Source of the DNA: Siphonodentalium dalli
Taxonomy: Eukaryota; Mollusca; Scaphopoda; Gadilida; Siphonodentaliidae
DNA: 64,000 nt
Reading direction: 5' to 3'
NCBI GenBank assembly: GCA_032622095.1
Contig: CP136061.1
Location: 55,629,762-55,693,761, forward strand
The notes beneath the pieces were generated by a model. That model had not been told where the DNA came from. It was given only the letters and a program-made list of their open reading frames with translations, and did not search any database. The translations under genes were made by a program, and so were the position numbers. Positions 1 to 9,361 of this stretch are shown one piece after another. The first letter of the stretch is position 1. Each line of letters opens with the position of its first letter.

Positions 1-35
1 TTGGCACAGGGCCCTTCTGTTGGGTAAAGGGTTAA
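1..35. mobile_element. DH2 right-end fragment
   Basis: Reads ...ttctgttgggtaaagggTTAA, identical to the right end of the full DH2 copies; the rest lies before the window. TTAA at 32-35. Confidence 0.9.
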
Positions 36-278
36 GTTACCTAAAAAATTGACAATGTCACTTTTTGAGAATGAAACATGAAGCCACATAATTGGCGTAC
101 AAAATATGAAACATGCAACTTGCATGTGCTGAAAATTCAAAACAAAGAGATAAAATAAGTAGAAAATAAGCAAACAAAAGTTATTCAAAAAGTTCTTGAT
201 CTCATGGCTCCACAGCTGCAATTAAAGGCATATCATACACTCAATAAGCCACAATTAACTCCTTCTATCCTACATAAT

Positions 279-502
279 CATTGATGATTAGTTATCCCGT
301 AGGAAATGTTCAGATAATATGTTCAACAAAACGACCATATGTGAACATTTCCCACCAAAGAATATGAATTCTCCTGCACTTGTATTATCATTTAGTTTGA
401 TTGTCTGCTCATATAACCTTAACATTCATCCAAATGATTAATAGACCATTCCAATGTAGACCTTTATAACTGAATGGGAGAATCCATTTAGTAAAGAAAG
501 GC
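279..502. mobile_element. TT4 element, inverted copy
   Basis: gttatcccgtaggaaatgtt ... gagaatccatttagtaaaga, TTAA at 503-506. TT4 has short ends (CCTTTCTATACTAAAT) and an internal cagataataagttcaacaaa palindrome. Confidence 0.85.
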
Positions 503-536
503 TTAAACAAACTCTACATGAATTTCATCTGATTAA

Positions 537-782
537 CCCTATCTATACTAAATGGATTCTCCCACCAAGTTAAAAAAGTAAACATGGGAATTATCTATTA
601 TTAATTTGGAGGGATGTACAGGTAATATAAGCAGATGACAGATAATACAAGTACAGAAGGAGTCCTATTTATTGGAGAGAAATGTTTAGTTAATAAGTTC
701 AACAAAACGACCTGTTGAACTTATTATCTGAACATTTTCTATGGGAAAACAACTTACCAATGTGTATTTAGTATAAGAATGG
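537..782. mobile_element. TT4 element, complete
   Basis: TTAA at 533-536 and 783-786. Followed by ttaaacaaacactacatgg, which also precedes it at 503-522, so the flank is duplicated around it. Confidence 0.88.
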
Positions 783-788
783 TTAAAC

Positions 789-1808
789 AAACACTACATG
801 GCTTCATCTGATTAAGCTTCTAGGTCTGTGGTGGTAGTTTTAATCCATAATTATATATGACTATATTATGATTTTTGGGTGAAATATGAATAAAAATATA
901 TCCTTCATCCATACGTGGAGTTTCATTAGCTTAGAAGGAACATTCTTAAATTGTTCCTGCATGACATGAAACCAAAAGTAGGGTGCATAAAAAAAACACA
1001 ATAAAACCATCGCTGAAGTAAGAATTTACATTTCAGAAAAATATTTCCCAGCAGAATATGGACAAACTAGGATGCACCTGATAATCCTAGATGAGTGTAT
1101 AATATGTCTTTAATCAGCTGTATGCATAATTAAAGCAGAGTATTTGCAGTTCAAACAAAAAGGAGGAAAAATTTTACAAAATTGTTTATGGTATATTGAT
1201 TTTGCACAGAAGGGGTAGTTATCCATAAGATTTTGGAGCCTCACCCTGGAGGTCATATTTTAATTTCTTGACCAAATAAGCAGCTTTCAGGGACAACATG
1301 AAAACTGTCTGCTCTTCTTCTATGAAATCAATTAATATCTCTAATCATGAATTTATTTAAATTAGTGTAGTACTTCTGTATATGTTTGTTTGCTGTTGTC
1401 CATAATATGTCTTCCCACAGCTGTCAATCAAACAATGATTAGTAGATATTTCTACCAATCAGTGATTGGGCTATTACGGAAATGAAAATTCTGATGCCAT
1501 AGTTGTTCACACTAATTGAATATCCATGCATACCTTCAGTGGCTTATTACATTTCTCACAGTTGAAGATGAGAACAAGGTATGTCCTTGGGTGTGTAAAC
1601 CGACATAAGCAGTCTGTAAAATTCAGTTAATGTAGCCCAGGACCAGCCTAGAGGGTGATATGGGAGATATCTTTTCCCTAATGTTTTCCCAGGGAGAAGT
1701 GACTTTTAATTCATGTGCCAGTATGCATATTTAAACTGTATGTTCTGATAATAATGGGGTAGTTACTCATTATAATTGATTTATAAATGGGCTATTGTAT
1801 TGTATATA
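789..1808. other. Unassigned AT-rich sequence
   Basis: No coding signal. 1414-1570 (cacagctgtcaatcaaacaa, ttctaccaatcagtgattgg) is a diverged relative of 38670-38800, so part is an old dispersed repeat. Confidence 0.5.
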
Positions 1809-2021
1809 GAGTAATGCCCTAAATAATCAACTCCTTAATCACAGCAGAATTATGGGTAATTTTTCAGGATTTAGTTGGAAATATGACTTGTTGTCATTCA
1901 TCGGTATGCTCTCAGTGAGAACTTTCTGATGAATGGCAGAATGCCATATTTCCGACTAAATCCTGAAAAATTACCCATAATTCTGCTGTGGTTAAGGAGT
2001 CGATTATTTAGGGCATTACTG
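1809..2021. mobile_element. FB1 foldback
   Basis: Two ~100-base arms (caactccttaatcacagcag ... ctgctgtggttaaggagtcg) around a ctctcagtgagaac loop. The right end is attactg|TA; the first base of the left end is altered (gagtaatg). Confidence 0.92.
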
Positions 2022-2416
2022 TAATACTTAGTTGATCATATAATGGCGATGTGAGGTGTAAATTGAACTTGACCCATTATGACTTCTCCCGCAATTCACT
2101 TCTCCCTAATAGTCAATTTGAAACCTCTGGGCTGGTCCTTGGCATCTAATTATGCCTGGCTGTGGAACCATCCCGTGCATAATTGAGACTTTCTCCGCTA
2201 CAGGGTATGGCATGTTATATTCTGCAGTTCTGCAGTCTATTTGGAAACAATCAAAGGAACATAATAAAATTTGTATGGATAACACCTTTTCTACTCAAGT
2301 CGGTAGCAGTGCATAACTGTTGATAAGAAAATGCAGACAAGCATTAGTTTTTTTCATTGAAGACACAGAGAACAGATGAGCTGGATATGATTCAGTCACA
2401 AGTGTTGTCTCATCTA

Positions 2417-2630
2417 CAGTAATGCCCTAAATAATCGACTCCTTAACCACAGCAGTATTATGGGTAATTTTTCAGGATTTAGTCGAAAATATGGCTTGTT
2501 GCCATTCATTGGAAAGCTCTCACTGAGAGCTTTCTGATGAATGGCAACAAGCCATATTTCCAACTAAATTCTGGAAAATTACCCAAAATTCTGCTGTGGT
2601 TAAGGAGTCGATTATTTAGGGCATTACAGT
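2417..2630. mobile_element. FB1 foldback
   Basis: TA flank at 2415-2416, both arms present, loop ctctcactgagag; the right end is changed to attacag. A separate 25-base FB1 end (tttatttagggcattactg) lies at 2716-2740. Confidence 0.93.
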
Positions 2631-2742
2631 ATTTACCAGTCTCACTTGTCAAAGTCTATAATTAAACGAACAGCCCAGTATGAATGACAGAAATTGGTCA
2701 AAACTAATATTATGTGTCGTTTATTTAGGGCATTACTGTAGA

Positions 2743-3489
2743 TGTTCAATAGCCTCAGGTCACTCAGACTGTGATACATCCATTTTCTAATTAAGTATAG
2801 CTCTAACGTTTTAGCCGAAAATGAACTCCATCTGTTTAGTTTAATAATTGCGTGGCTCCCATCATGAAAGGGTTAGGAGACAGAACATTGTTTTACATAT
2901 TCCCTGAATTGACCGCTTATGATTAATTTTTGGGACATATCAACATAAATAATTAAGTGGTAGGCAGTTGATTAGTTCACAGTACTTCATGACTTGCCAG
3001 CTTGAGTATAAATATTTTGAATTAGTTATCCGATGGCAAGTACATACTTATTTTGACCAATCTCAGATATTTAAACTGGGCATGTCCATGAATGCAGACA
3101 TCTATTCTCATCCATCCATACACAACCATACCTAGAATTTATCACAGAAAAAAATCACAGTAAAATGCAAACTAAAACATGTTTTGTTCTGTTCCACATT
3201 GGAACACGATCCTGTTCCACATTGGAACTAGAAGGCGTTCACAGAATCGAGAGCCATACAGAGTTATTGCCCTTCTGTCCTGTAAACCAATCAGAATCAT
3301 CAAATCTTGTTGCTGTTTTGTTCATCGTTGCCCTCTGACCTCATGTGCATAATCAGCATTGTTAGTGAGAGACTGAGGTAGGCTTGTTACTGTGGTAACC
3401 ACTGTCATACAGCTGTCTCCTGATCTTCCATCTTCACTAACTGCATATGTTCTTGTCCTACATAAACAAACATGCTCATCAATTGATGG
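2743..3489. other. Unassigned sequence
   Basis: No gene seen. Contains ctgttccacattggaac twice at 3191-3229. Downstream of the DGK stop; the shorter stretch 4235-4904 also shows nothing I can support. Confidence 0.5.
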
Positions 3490-3938
3490 TCACTATTGGG
3501 TCCTAACGGCACGATAGAGTTATCTCACTTTGAGTGCATAATTAATACTTACAACTGGGTAAAGCTGCACAATAGAGATATCTCACCTTGATATTTTGCA
3601 TAATACTCACTACTGGGTAAAACTGCACAATAGAGTTATCTCATCTTGATATTTTGCATAATACTTACTACTTCGTAAAACTGCACAATAGAGTTATCTC
3701 ATCTTGATATTTCGCATAATACTCACTACTGGGTACAACTGCACAATAGAGTTATCTCATCTTGATATTTTGCAATATACTCACTACTGGGTACAACTGC
3801 ACAATAGAGTTATCTCATCTTGATATTTTGCAATATACTCACTACTGGGTAAAACTGCACAATAGAGTTATCTCATCTTGATATTTTGCATAATACTTAC
3901 TACTTTGTAAAACTGCACAAAAGCGTTATCTCACCTTG
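3490..3938. repeat. Minisatellite, ~59-bp unit, about 8 copies
   Basis: Units read tactgggtaaaactgcacaa, tagagttatctcatcttgat, attttgcataatactcac with small changes. On the minus strand each unit has attgtgcag then 12 bases then gtgagt or gtaagt, an acceptor-donor pair in miniature. Confidence 0.93.
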
Positions 3939-4022
3939 CTCTGCTGAGTGAAAAATACGCAATAGCGGAAATCATGACATGCGGTTATCCAATTCAGTAA
4001 GATGCAATACAATTACAGTAAA

Positions 4023-4232
4023 TTAATCTTGACTAAACTCATCAATGCCTTAATCAAACATTTGAAATCTGCGTGACAGTGTTTTTATGGCGATAATAAT
4101 GGTACTGTAACAGAATGAGAGAGAGCAGGGTCCTGGCCCTTTTCAATTAGGAACATTAGTCCATATATAGGCTTTTAATGGGGAATTTCTTTCAGTAACA
4201 GAGAATATATTGATGAGTTTAGTCAAGATTAA
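4023..4232. mobile_element. 210-bp element with 24-base inverted ends
   Basis: ttaatcttgactaaactcat + caat at the left is matched exactly inverted at 4209-4232. No repeat family match elsewhere in the window. Confidence 0.75.
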
Positions 4233-4904
4233 ATCACACCGAAAGTTGGCAGCACAAGGAATCGCCAGTCGGTCACCCACCAAGGATTAACTGAGCTCAA
4301 CATTGCTTAACATTGGTACTCACACAAAGCGTCTAATGACTGTGACCAAGAGATCTGGACCTCTAGCGCAGAAGTCATTGGCCTTCTATATTTACACCAT
4401 GATGCTAAGGTACTATACAGACCAAGACTTAGTTTTCTCAAAATACTTAAGTACATGGAATACCAAATGGACAATAATCTTCAGTACCTATGCATACCCA
4501 TGTAGAAAAAGGACACTTAAAGAAAAAGGACACTTAAAGATAGGGATAGCCTTGCTGTTAAAATAGTCACATCTGTTAAAACCGCTATAAACAGAGAGAA
4601 TAATAAAATATAGACATACCTTGTTCTTATACCAATCATAAATATTGTGTAAATATTATGTTAATACCAAGTTTGTATGCCGTGTTAGTAAACAAAAGCC
4701 ATGTTATGTTAAAGTATAGTATGTAAAGAGTACTCAACACCGGGGAGACCCCAATAATGGAACTTTGAATTATAATTGCCTCCAAGTTGTTTACAAGATA
4801 CTGACATAGCGTTATAATCCTCGCCACTCAAGATTTCAGTGTTGAATTGGTCACCGTGAATCACTCCTCTAAAAAATCATCAGTCTTGGTTGTTTATCAC
4901 ATTC

Positions 4905-5004
4905 NNNNNNNNNNNNNNNNNNNNNNNNNNNNNNNNNNNNNNNNNNNNNNNNNNNNNNNNNNNNNNNNNNNNNNNNNNNNNNNNNNNNNNNNNNNNNNNN
5001 NNNN
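4905..5004. other. Assembly gap, 100 N
   Basis: Exactly 100 N, the usual placeholder for a gap of unknown size, at the left edge of the 28-bp array. The true array is probably longer than shown. Confidence 0.99.
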
Positions 5005-6808
5005 GTTAGTTATCCCTCAACATCTTACCCGGGTTAGTTATCCCTCAACATCTTACCCGGGTTAGTTATCCCTCAACATCTTTTCAGGGTTAGTTATCCC
5101 TCAACATCTTACCCGGGTTAGTTATCCCTCAACATCTTACCCGGGTTAGTTATCCCTCAACATCTTACTGGGTTAGTTATCCCTCAACATCTTACCCGGG
5201 TCATTTATCCCTTAAAATCTTAACCGGGTTAGTTATCCCTCAACATCTTACCCGGGTTAGTTATCCCTCAAAATCTTACCGGGTTAGTTATCCCTCAACA
5301 TCTTACCCGGGTTAGTTATCCCTCAACATCTTACCAGGGTTAGTTATCCCTTAAAATCTTAACCGGGTTAGTTATCCCTCAACATCTTACCCGGGTTAGT
5401 TATCCCTCAACATCTTACCCGGGTCATTTATCCCTCAACATCTTACCAGGGTTAGTTATCCCTCAACATCTTACCTGGGTTAGTTATCCCTCAACATCTT
5501 ACCCGGGTTAGTTATCCCTCAACATCTTACCCGGGTTAGTTATCCCTCAAAATCTTAACCGGGTTAGTTATCCCTCAACATCTTACCAGGGTTAGTTATC
5601 CCTCAACATCTTACCCGGGTTAGTTATCCCTCAAAATCTTACCCGGGTTAGTTATCCCTCAACATCTTACCCGGGTTAGTTATCCCTCAAAATCTTACCC
5701 GGGTTAGTTATCCCTCAACATCTTACCCGGGTTAGTTATCCCTCAAAATCTTACCCGGGTTAGTTATCCCTCAACATCTTACCCGGGTTAGTTATCCCTC
5801 AAAATCTTACCCGGGTTAGTTATCCCTCAACATCTTACCAGGGTTAGTTATCCCTCAACATCTTACCCGGGTTAGTTATCCCTCAAAATCTTACCCGGGT
5901 TAGTTATCCCTCAACATCTTACCCGGGTTAGTTATCCCTCAAAATCTTAACCGGGTTAGTTATCCCTCAACATCTTACCCGGGTTAGTTATCCCTCAACA
6001 TCTTACCCGGGTTAGTTATCCCTCAATATCTTACTGGGTTAGTTATCCCTCAACATCTTACCCGGGTTAGATATCCCTCAACATCTTACCAGGGTTAGTT
6101 ATCCCTCAACATCTTACCAGGGTTAGTTATCCCTCAACATCTTACTGGGTTGGTTATCCCTCAACATCTTACCCGGGTTAGTTATCCCTCAAAATCTTAC
6201 CCGGGTTAGTTATCCCTCAACATCTTACCCGGGTTAGTTATCCCTCAAAATCTTACCCGGGTTAGTTATCCCTCAACATCTTACCCGGGTTAGTTATCCC
6301 TCAAAATCTTACCCGGGTTAGTTATCCCTCAACATCTTACCAGGGTTAGTTATCCCTCAACATCTTACCCGGGTTAGTTATCCCTCAAAATCTTACCCGG
6401 GTTAGTTATCCCTCAACATCTTACCCGGGTTAGTTATCCCTCAAAATCTTAACCGGGTTAGTTATCCCTCAACATCTTACCCGGGTTAGTTATCCCTCAA
6501 CATCTTACCCGGGTTAGTTATCCCTCAAAATCTTACTGGGTTAGTTATCCCTCAACATCTTACCCGGGTTAGTTATCCCTCAACATCTTACCAGGGTTAG
6601 TTATCCCTCAACATCTTACTGGGTTAGTTATCCCTCAACATCTTACTGGGTTAGTTAATCCCTCAACATCTTACTGGGTTAGTTATCCCTCAACATCTTA
6701 CTGGGTTAGTTATCCCTCAACATCTTACCAGGGTTAGTTATCCCTCAACATCTTACCAGGGTTAGTTATCCCTCAACATCTTACTGGGTTGGTTATCCCT
6801 CAACAATC
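5005..6808. repeat. 28-bp tandem array, about 64 copies
   Basis: The unit is gggttagttatccctcaa + catcttaccc, with variants aaaatcttaacc, catcttactg and catcttaccag interspersed in a higher-order pattern. Units abut directly. The array starts at the N gap. Confidence 0.98.
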
Positions 6809-6935
6809 ATGTGTATATAATCTTACCCGTGTTAAGTGCGAAGAGTACCTCAGTAATTTATAGACTGCTCCCTAGTTCAAAATAGAGAATGTATCAAATT
6901 GCAGTAACATAACTAGCATCAGCCCGATACTGGAA

Positions 6936-7240
6936 ATAGTGTGTCTGTCATTTGCAGAATGAGGTCTCTAGAGGGTGAATTTAGTGACGCTACCCTACAG
7001 TAGGCTAGAATCACCAAATTCATCCTCTGAGGACCTCATTCTGCATAGCCTCATCTGTTATGTAAGACCTAGTCTCGGATTTAAGTTCCCAGTTGGTGAA
7101 TATTGAGAAGAAGTTTCTAAAGAAATTATAATACTTGTTAATTTAATATTAATAAAGATACTTTCCAGAGAAGATGAGGCCTAAGCAGAATGAGGTCGCC
7201 AGAGTATGAATTTAGTAAGGCTAGCCCGCTCTGTGGGCCA
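6936..7240. mobile_element. TIR5 element, right end cut by minisatellite
   Basis: Starts atagtgtgtctgtcatttgc; a palindrome of gaatgaggtctctagagggt with its inverted partner at 7028-7045; a second palindrome begins at 7176 and is cut off. Confidence 0.85.
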
Positions 7241-7319
7241 GACACTTATTGATGATAATTTCTATGCTCAGGGCCAATCTATATGCCATATAGTTCTCAG
7301 TTGTTGCTTATTGCTCATC

Positions 7320-7346
7320 ACCAGGTCCACAATAAACTTCAGATGT

Positions 7347-7379
<33 letters not shown>

Positions 7380-7450
7380 GCTACACTGAAACGCGATCAA
7401 CAGGTCCACATTAAACTTCAGATTACCCCCCCCCCCCCCCCACCACACTG

Positions 7451-7498
<48 letters not shown>

Positions 7499-8100
7499 GC
7501 TACACTGATTACCAGGTCCACATTAAACTTCCCCATTTCACAACACTGAAACACCATCACCATATCCACATGCCCTACTACACTGAAACCACATAACCAG
7601 GTCAACTTTTAAACTTCAGATGATTCCCCCCTCGCAACACTGAAACCCCATCACCATGTTAACACCCCCTTGCTACACTGAAACCCCATCACCATGTCCA
7701 CACACCCCCTCGCTACACTGAAACCGTATCACCAGGTCCACACTAAACTTCAGATGATCCCCCCCCTCGCTACACTGAAACCAGATCACCAGGTCCACAC
7801 CCCCCCTCGCTACAATGAAACCAGATCACCAGGTCCACACTAAACTTCAGATTACTCCTCCCCCTCGCTACACTGAAACCAGATCACCAGGTTCACACTA
7901 AACTTCAGATCATCCCCCCTCTCCACACTGAAACCACATCACAATGTCCACACCCCCCCTCGCTACACTGAAACCCCATCACCAGGTCCACACTAAACTT
8001 CAGATTACTGCCCCCCCCTCACTACACTGAAACCAGATCACCAGGTTCACACTAAACGTCAGATAATCCCCCCATTGCTACACTGAAGCCCCATCACCAG
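7320..8100. repeat. Minisatellite with long poly-C tracts
   Basis: Irregular ~54-bp units: ctcgctacactgaaacc, agatcaccaggtccacac, taaacttcagat, then a C run. Three runs are very long: 30 C (7348-7377), 16 C (7426-7441) and 45 C (7452-7496). The proline or glycine ORFs read through it are artefacts. Confidence 0.95.
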
Positions 8101-8500
8101 TTCTCCCACCCTCACTACGATGATGCTCATAATCATGTCCAAACTACATGCCAGAATAGTCTCCCCCTCGACTATGATGATGCTCATCAACACATCCAAA
8201 CTACAAGGTAGAGTTATCCCCCTCGACTACGATGATGCTCATCAACATATCCAATCTACATGGTAGAGTTATCCCCCTCGACTACGATGATGCTCATCAA
8301 CATATCCAATCTACATGGTAGAGTTATCCCCCTCGACTACGATGATGCTCATCAACATATCCAATCTACATGGTAGAGTTATCCCCCTCGACTACGATGA
8401 TGCTCATCAACATATCCAATCTACATGGTAGAGTTATCCCCCTCGACTACAATGATGCTCATCAACATATCCAAACTAAATTGTAGAGTTATCCTTCATG
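8101..8500. repeat. 55-bp tandem repeat, about 7 copies
   Basis: The unit is ccctcgactacgatgatg, ctcatcaacatatccaat, ctacatggtagagttat. The central copies (8221-8440) are nearly identical and the outer ones degenerate. It continues directly from the poly-C minisatellite. Confidence 0.95.
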
Positions 8501-8627
8501 CTGCACTGTTTTTCGTTGGTTATTCCTGATCAACGCTCGATATTAAATTGGGTTTGGACGGTCAGAAATTTTGATGCTAAATTGGCTAAACAATAATTGT
8601 AAATGTTCTCACAAGTACGTACATTAT

Positions 8628-9172
8628 CCCTTCCATGACAGGAGCTTCCTGAAATTTTGCGAAAACCCTGTGCCAATGCATTCTCTTATATATGTGAGTC
8701 TCCCATATAAGAGACTTGCATATATAAGAGAATAAACTGGCACATGATCTTTAACCCTTTACCCAACAAACCGGCCAAATAAAGCTTCAACAGCCTAAAA
8801 TATCTTCGGTCTGTCTCAATAGAACCATACAAATATGGATATCATTGGAACCGACTCCTTGACCACATTGTGATAGTTACAGTTATGCCCTGTGCCAATG
8901 CATTCTCTTATATATGCGAGTCGACCATAGGTCGCCTCGCATATATAAGAGAATGCATTGGCCTAAAAAAAATCTTTTTTAACACTTTTTACCATTTTTT
9001 CTTACATTCTTTAACAATTTTATAATTTTTAATGTGTTAAGCCAATGCATTCTCTTATATATGCGAGGCGACCTATGGTCGACTCGCATATATAAGAGAA
9101 TGCATTGGCACAGGGCCCTTCTGTTGGGTAAAGGGTTAATGCTGCACCAGCGCAGCTCCCGTCATGAAAGGT
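8628..9172. mobile_element. DH1 element interrupted by DH2
   Basis: Left part ccttccatgacaggagcttcc with one hairpin, right part gctgcaccagcgcagctccc then gtcatgaaagg. It is normal DH1 sequence on both sides of the 8755-9135 insert. The outer TTAA is intact on the right (9173-9176) and is TTAT on the left. Confidence 0.88.
8755..9135. mobile_element. DH2 element, complete, nested in DH1
   Basis: Ends CCCTTTACCCAACA / TGTTGGGTAAAGGG and is flanked by TTAA (8751-8754 and 9136-9139). Inside are two 69-bp hairpins in opposite orientation, gccaatgcattctcttatat...aagagaatgcattggc. It split a DH1 copy at gatctTTAAtgctgcacc. The TTAA duplication and CCCTTT ends are piggyBac-like; no transposase is encoded. 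Confidence 0.93.
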
Positions 9173-9268
9173 TTAATTTAAATATAACAGGGATATTTAT
9201 TTGTCATTGTTTCCAAGTAGCAATATAAGTGATGAGAATAATTTGAGGTTGGAGGTCACACTTTTATC

Positions 9269-9361
9269 TCAGGAGATATGACGTTCTGATGACTCACTTT
9301 CCAGGTATGCTGCCAGCTCCTTGTCCTCGGCTCTCAATGCTTGCGTCCTTGGAGTGTTTCC
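9269..9361 (-). CDS. DGKZ/DGKI: DGK exon 17: last ankyrin segment; possible C-terminus
   Basis: Acceptor tttccttcag; reads [20 protein letters not shown] then [10 protein letters not shown] and TGA at 9269-9271. Up to AAYLE it matches DGK zeta ([21 protein letters not shown]). Vertebrate DGK zeta then ends in a PDZ-binding ETAV, which is absent here. A consensus donor gtgagt follows GAA A at 9297, so the exon may instead be 9298-9361 and splice (phase 1) to a terminal exon. I could not find one at 1-9268, although the gap is in that stretch. Confidence 0.85.
   Translation of the reverse strand, partial: GNTPRTQALRAEDKELAAYLESESSERHIS

Noticed and set aside
4303-4566. 87-residue plus-strand ORF
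   Set aside because: Low-complexity tail, no domain, no promoter or splice support.
5005-6808. CRISPR-like regularly spaced repeat
   Set aside because: Units abut directly with no unique spacers, and the context is an intron-rich animal genome.
5005-6808. Telomere-type repeat (ggttag motif)
   Set aside because: The unit is 28 bp; ttagg-like bases occur once per unit and are not a telomeric array.
7206-7605. Poly-proline and poly-glycine ORFs
   Set aside because: They are only translations of poly-C/poly-G in a minisatellite.
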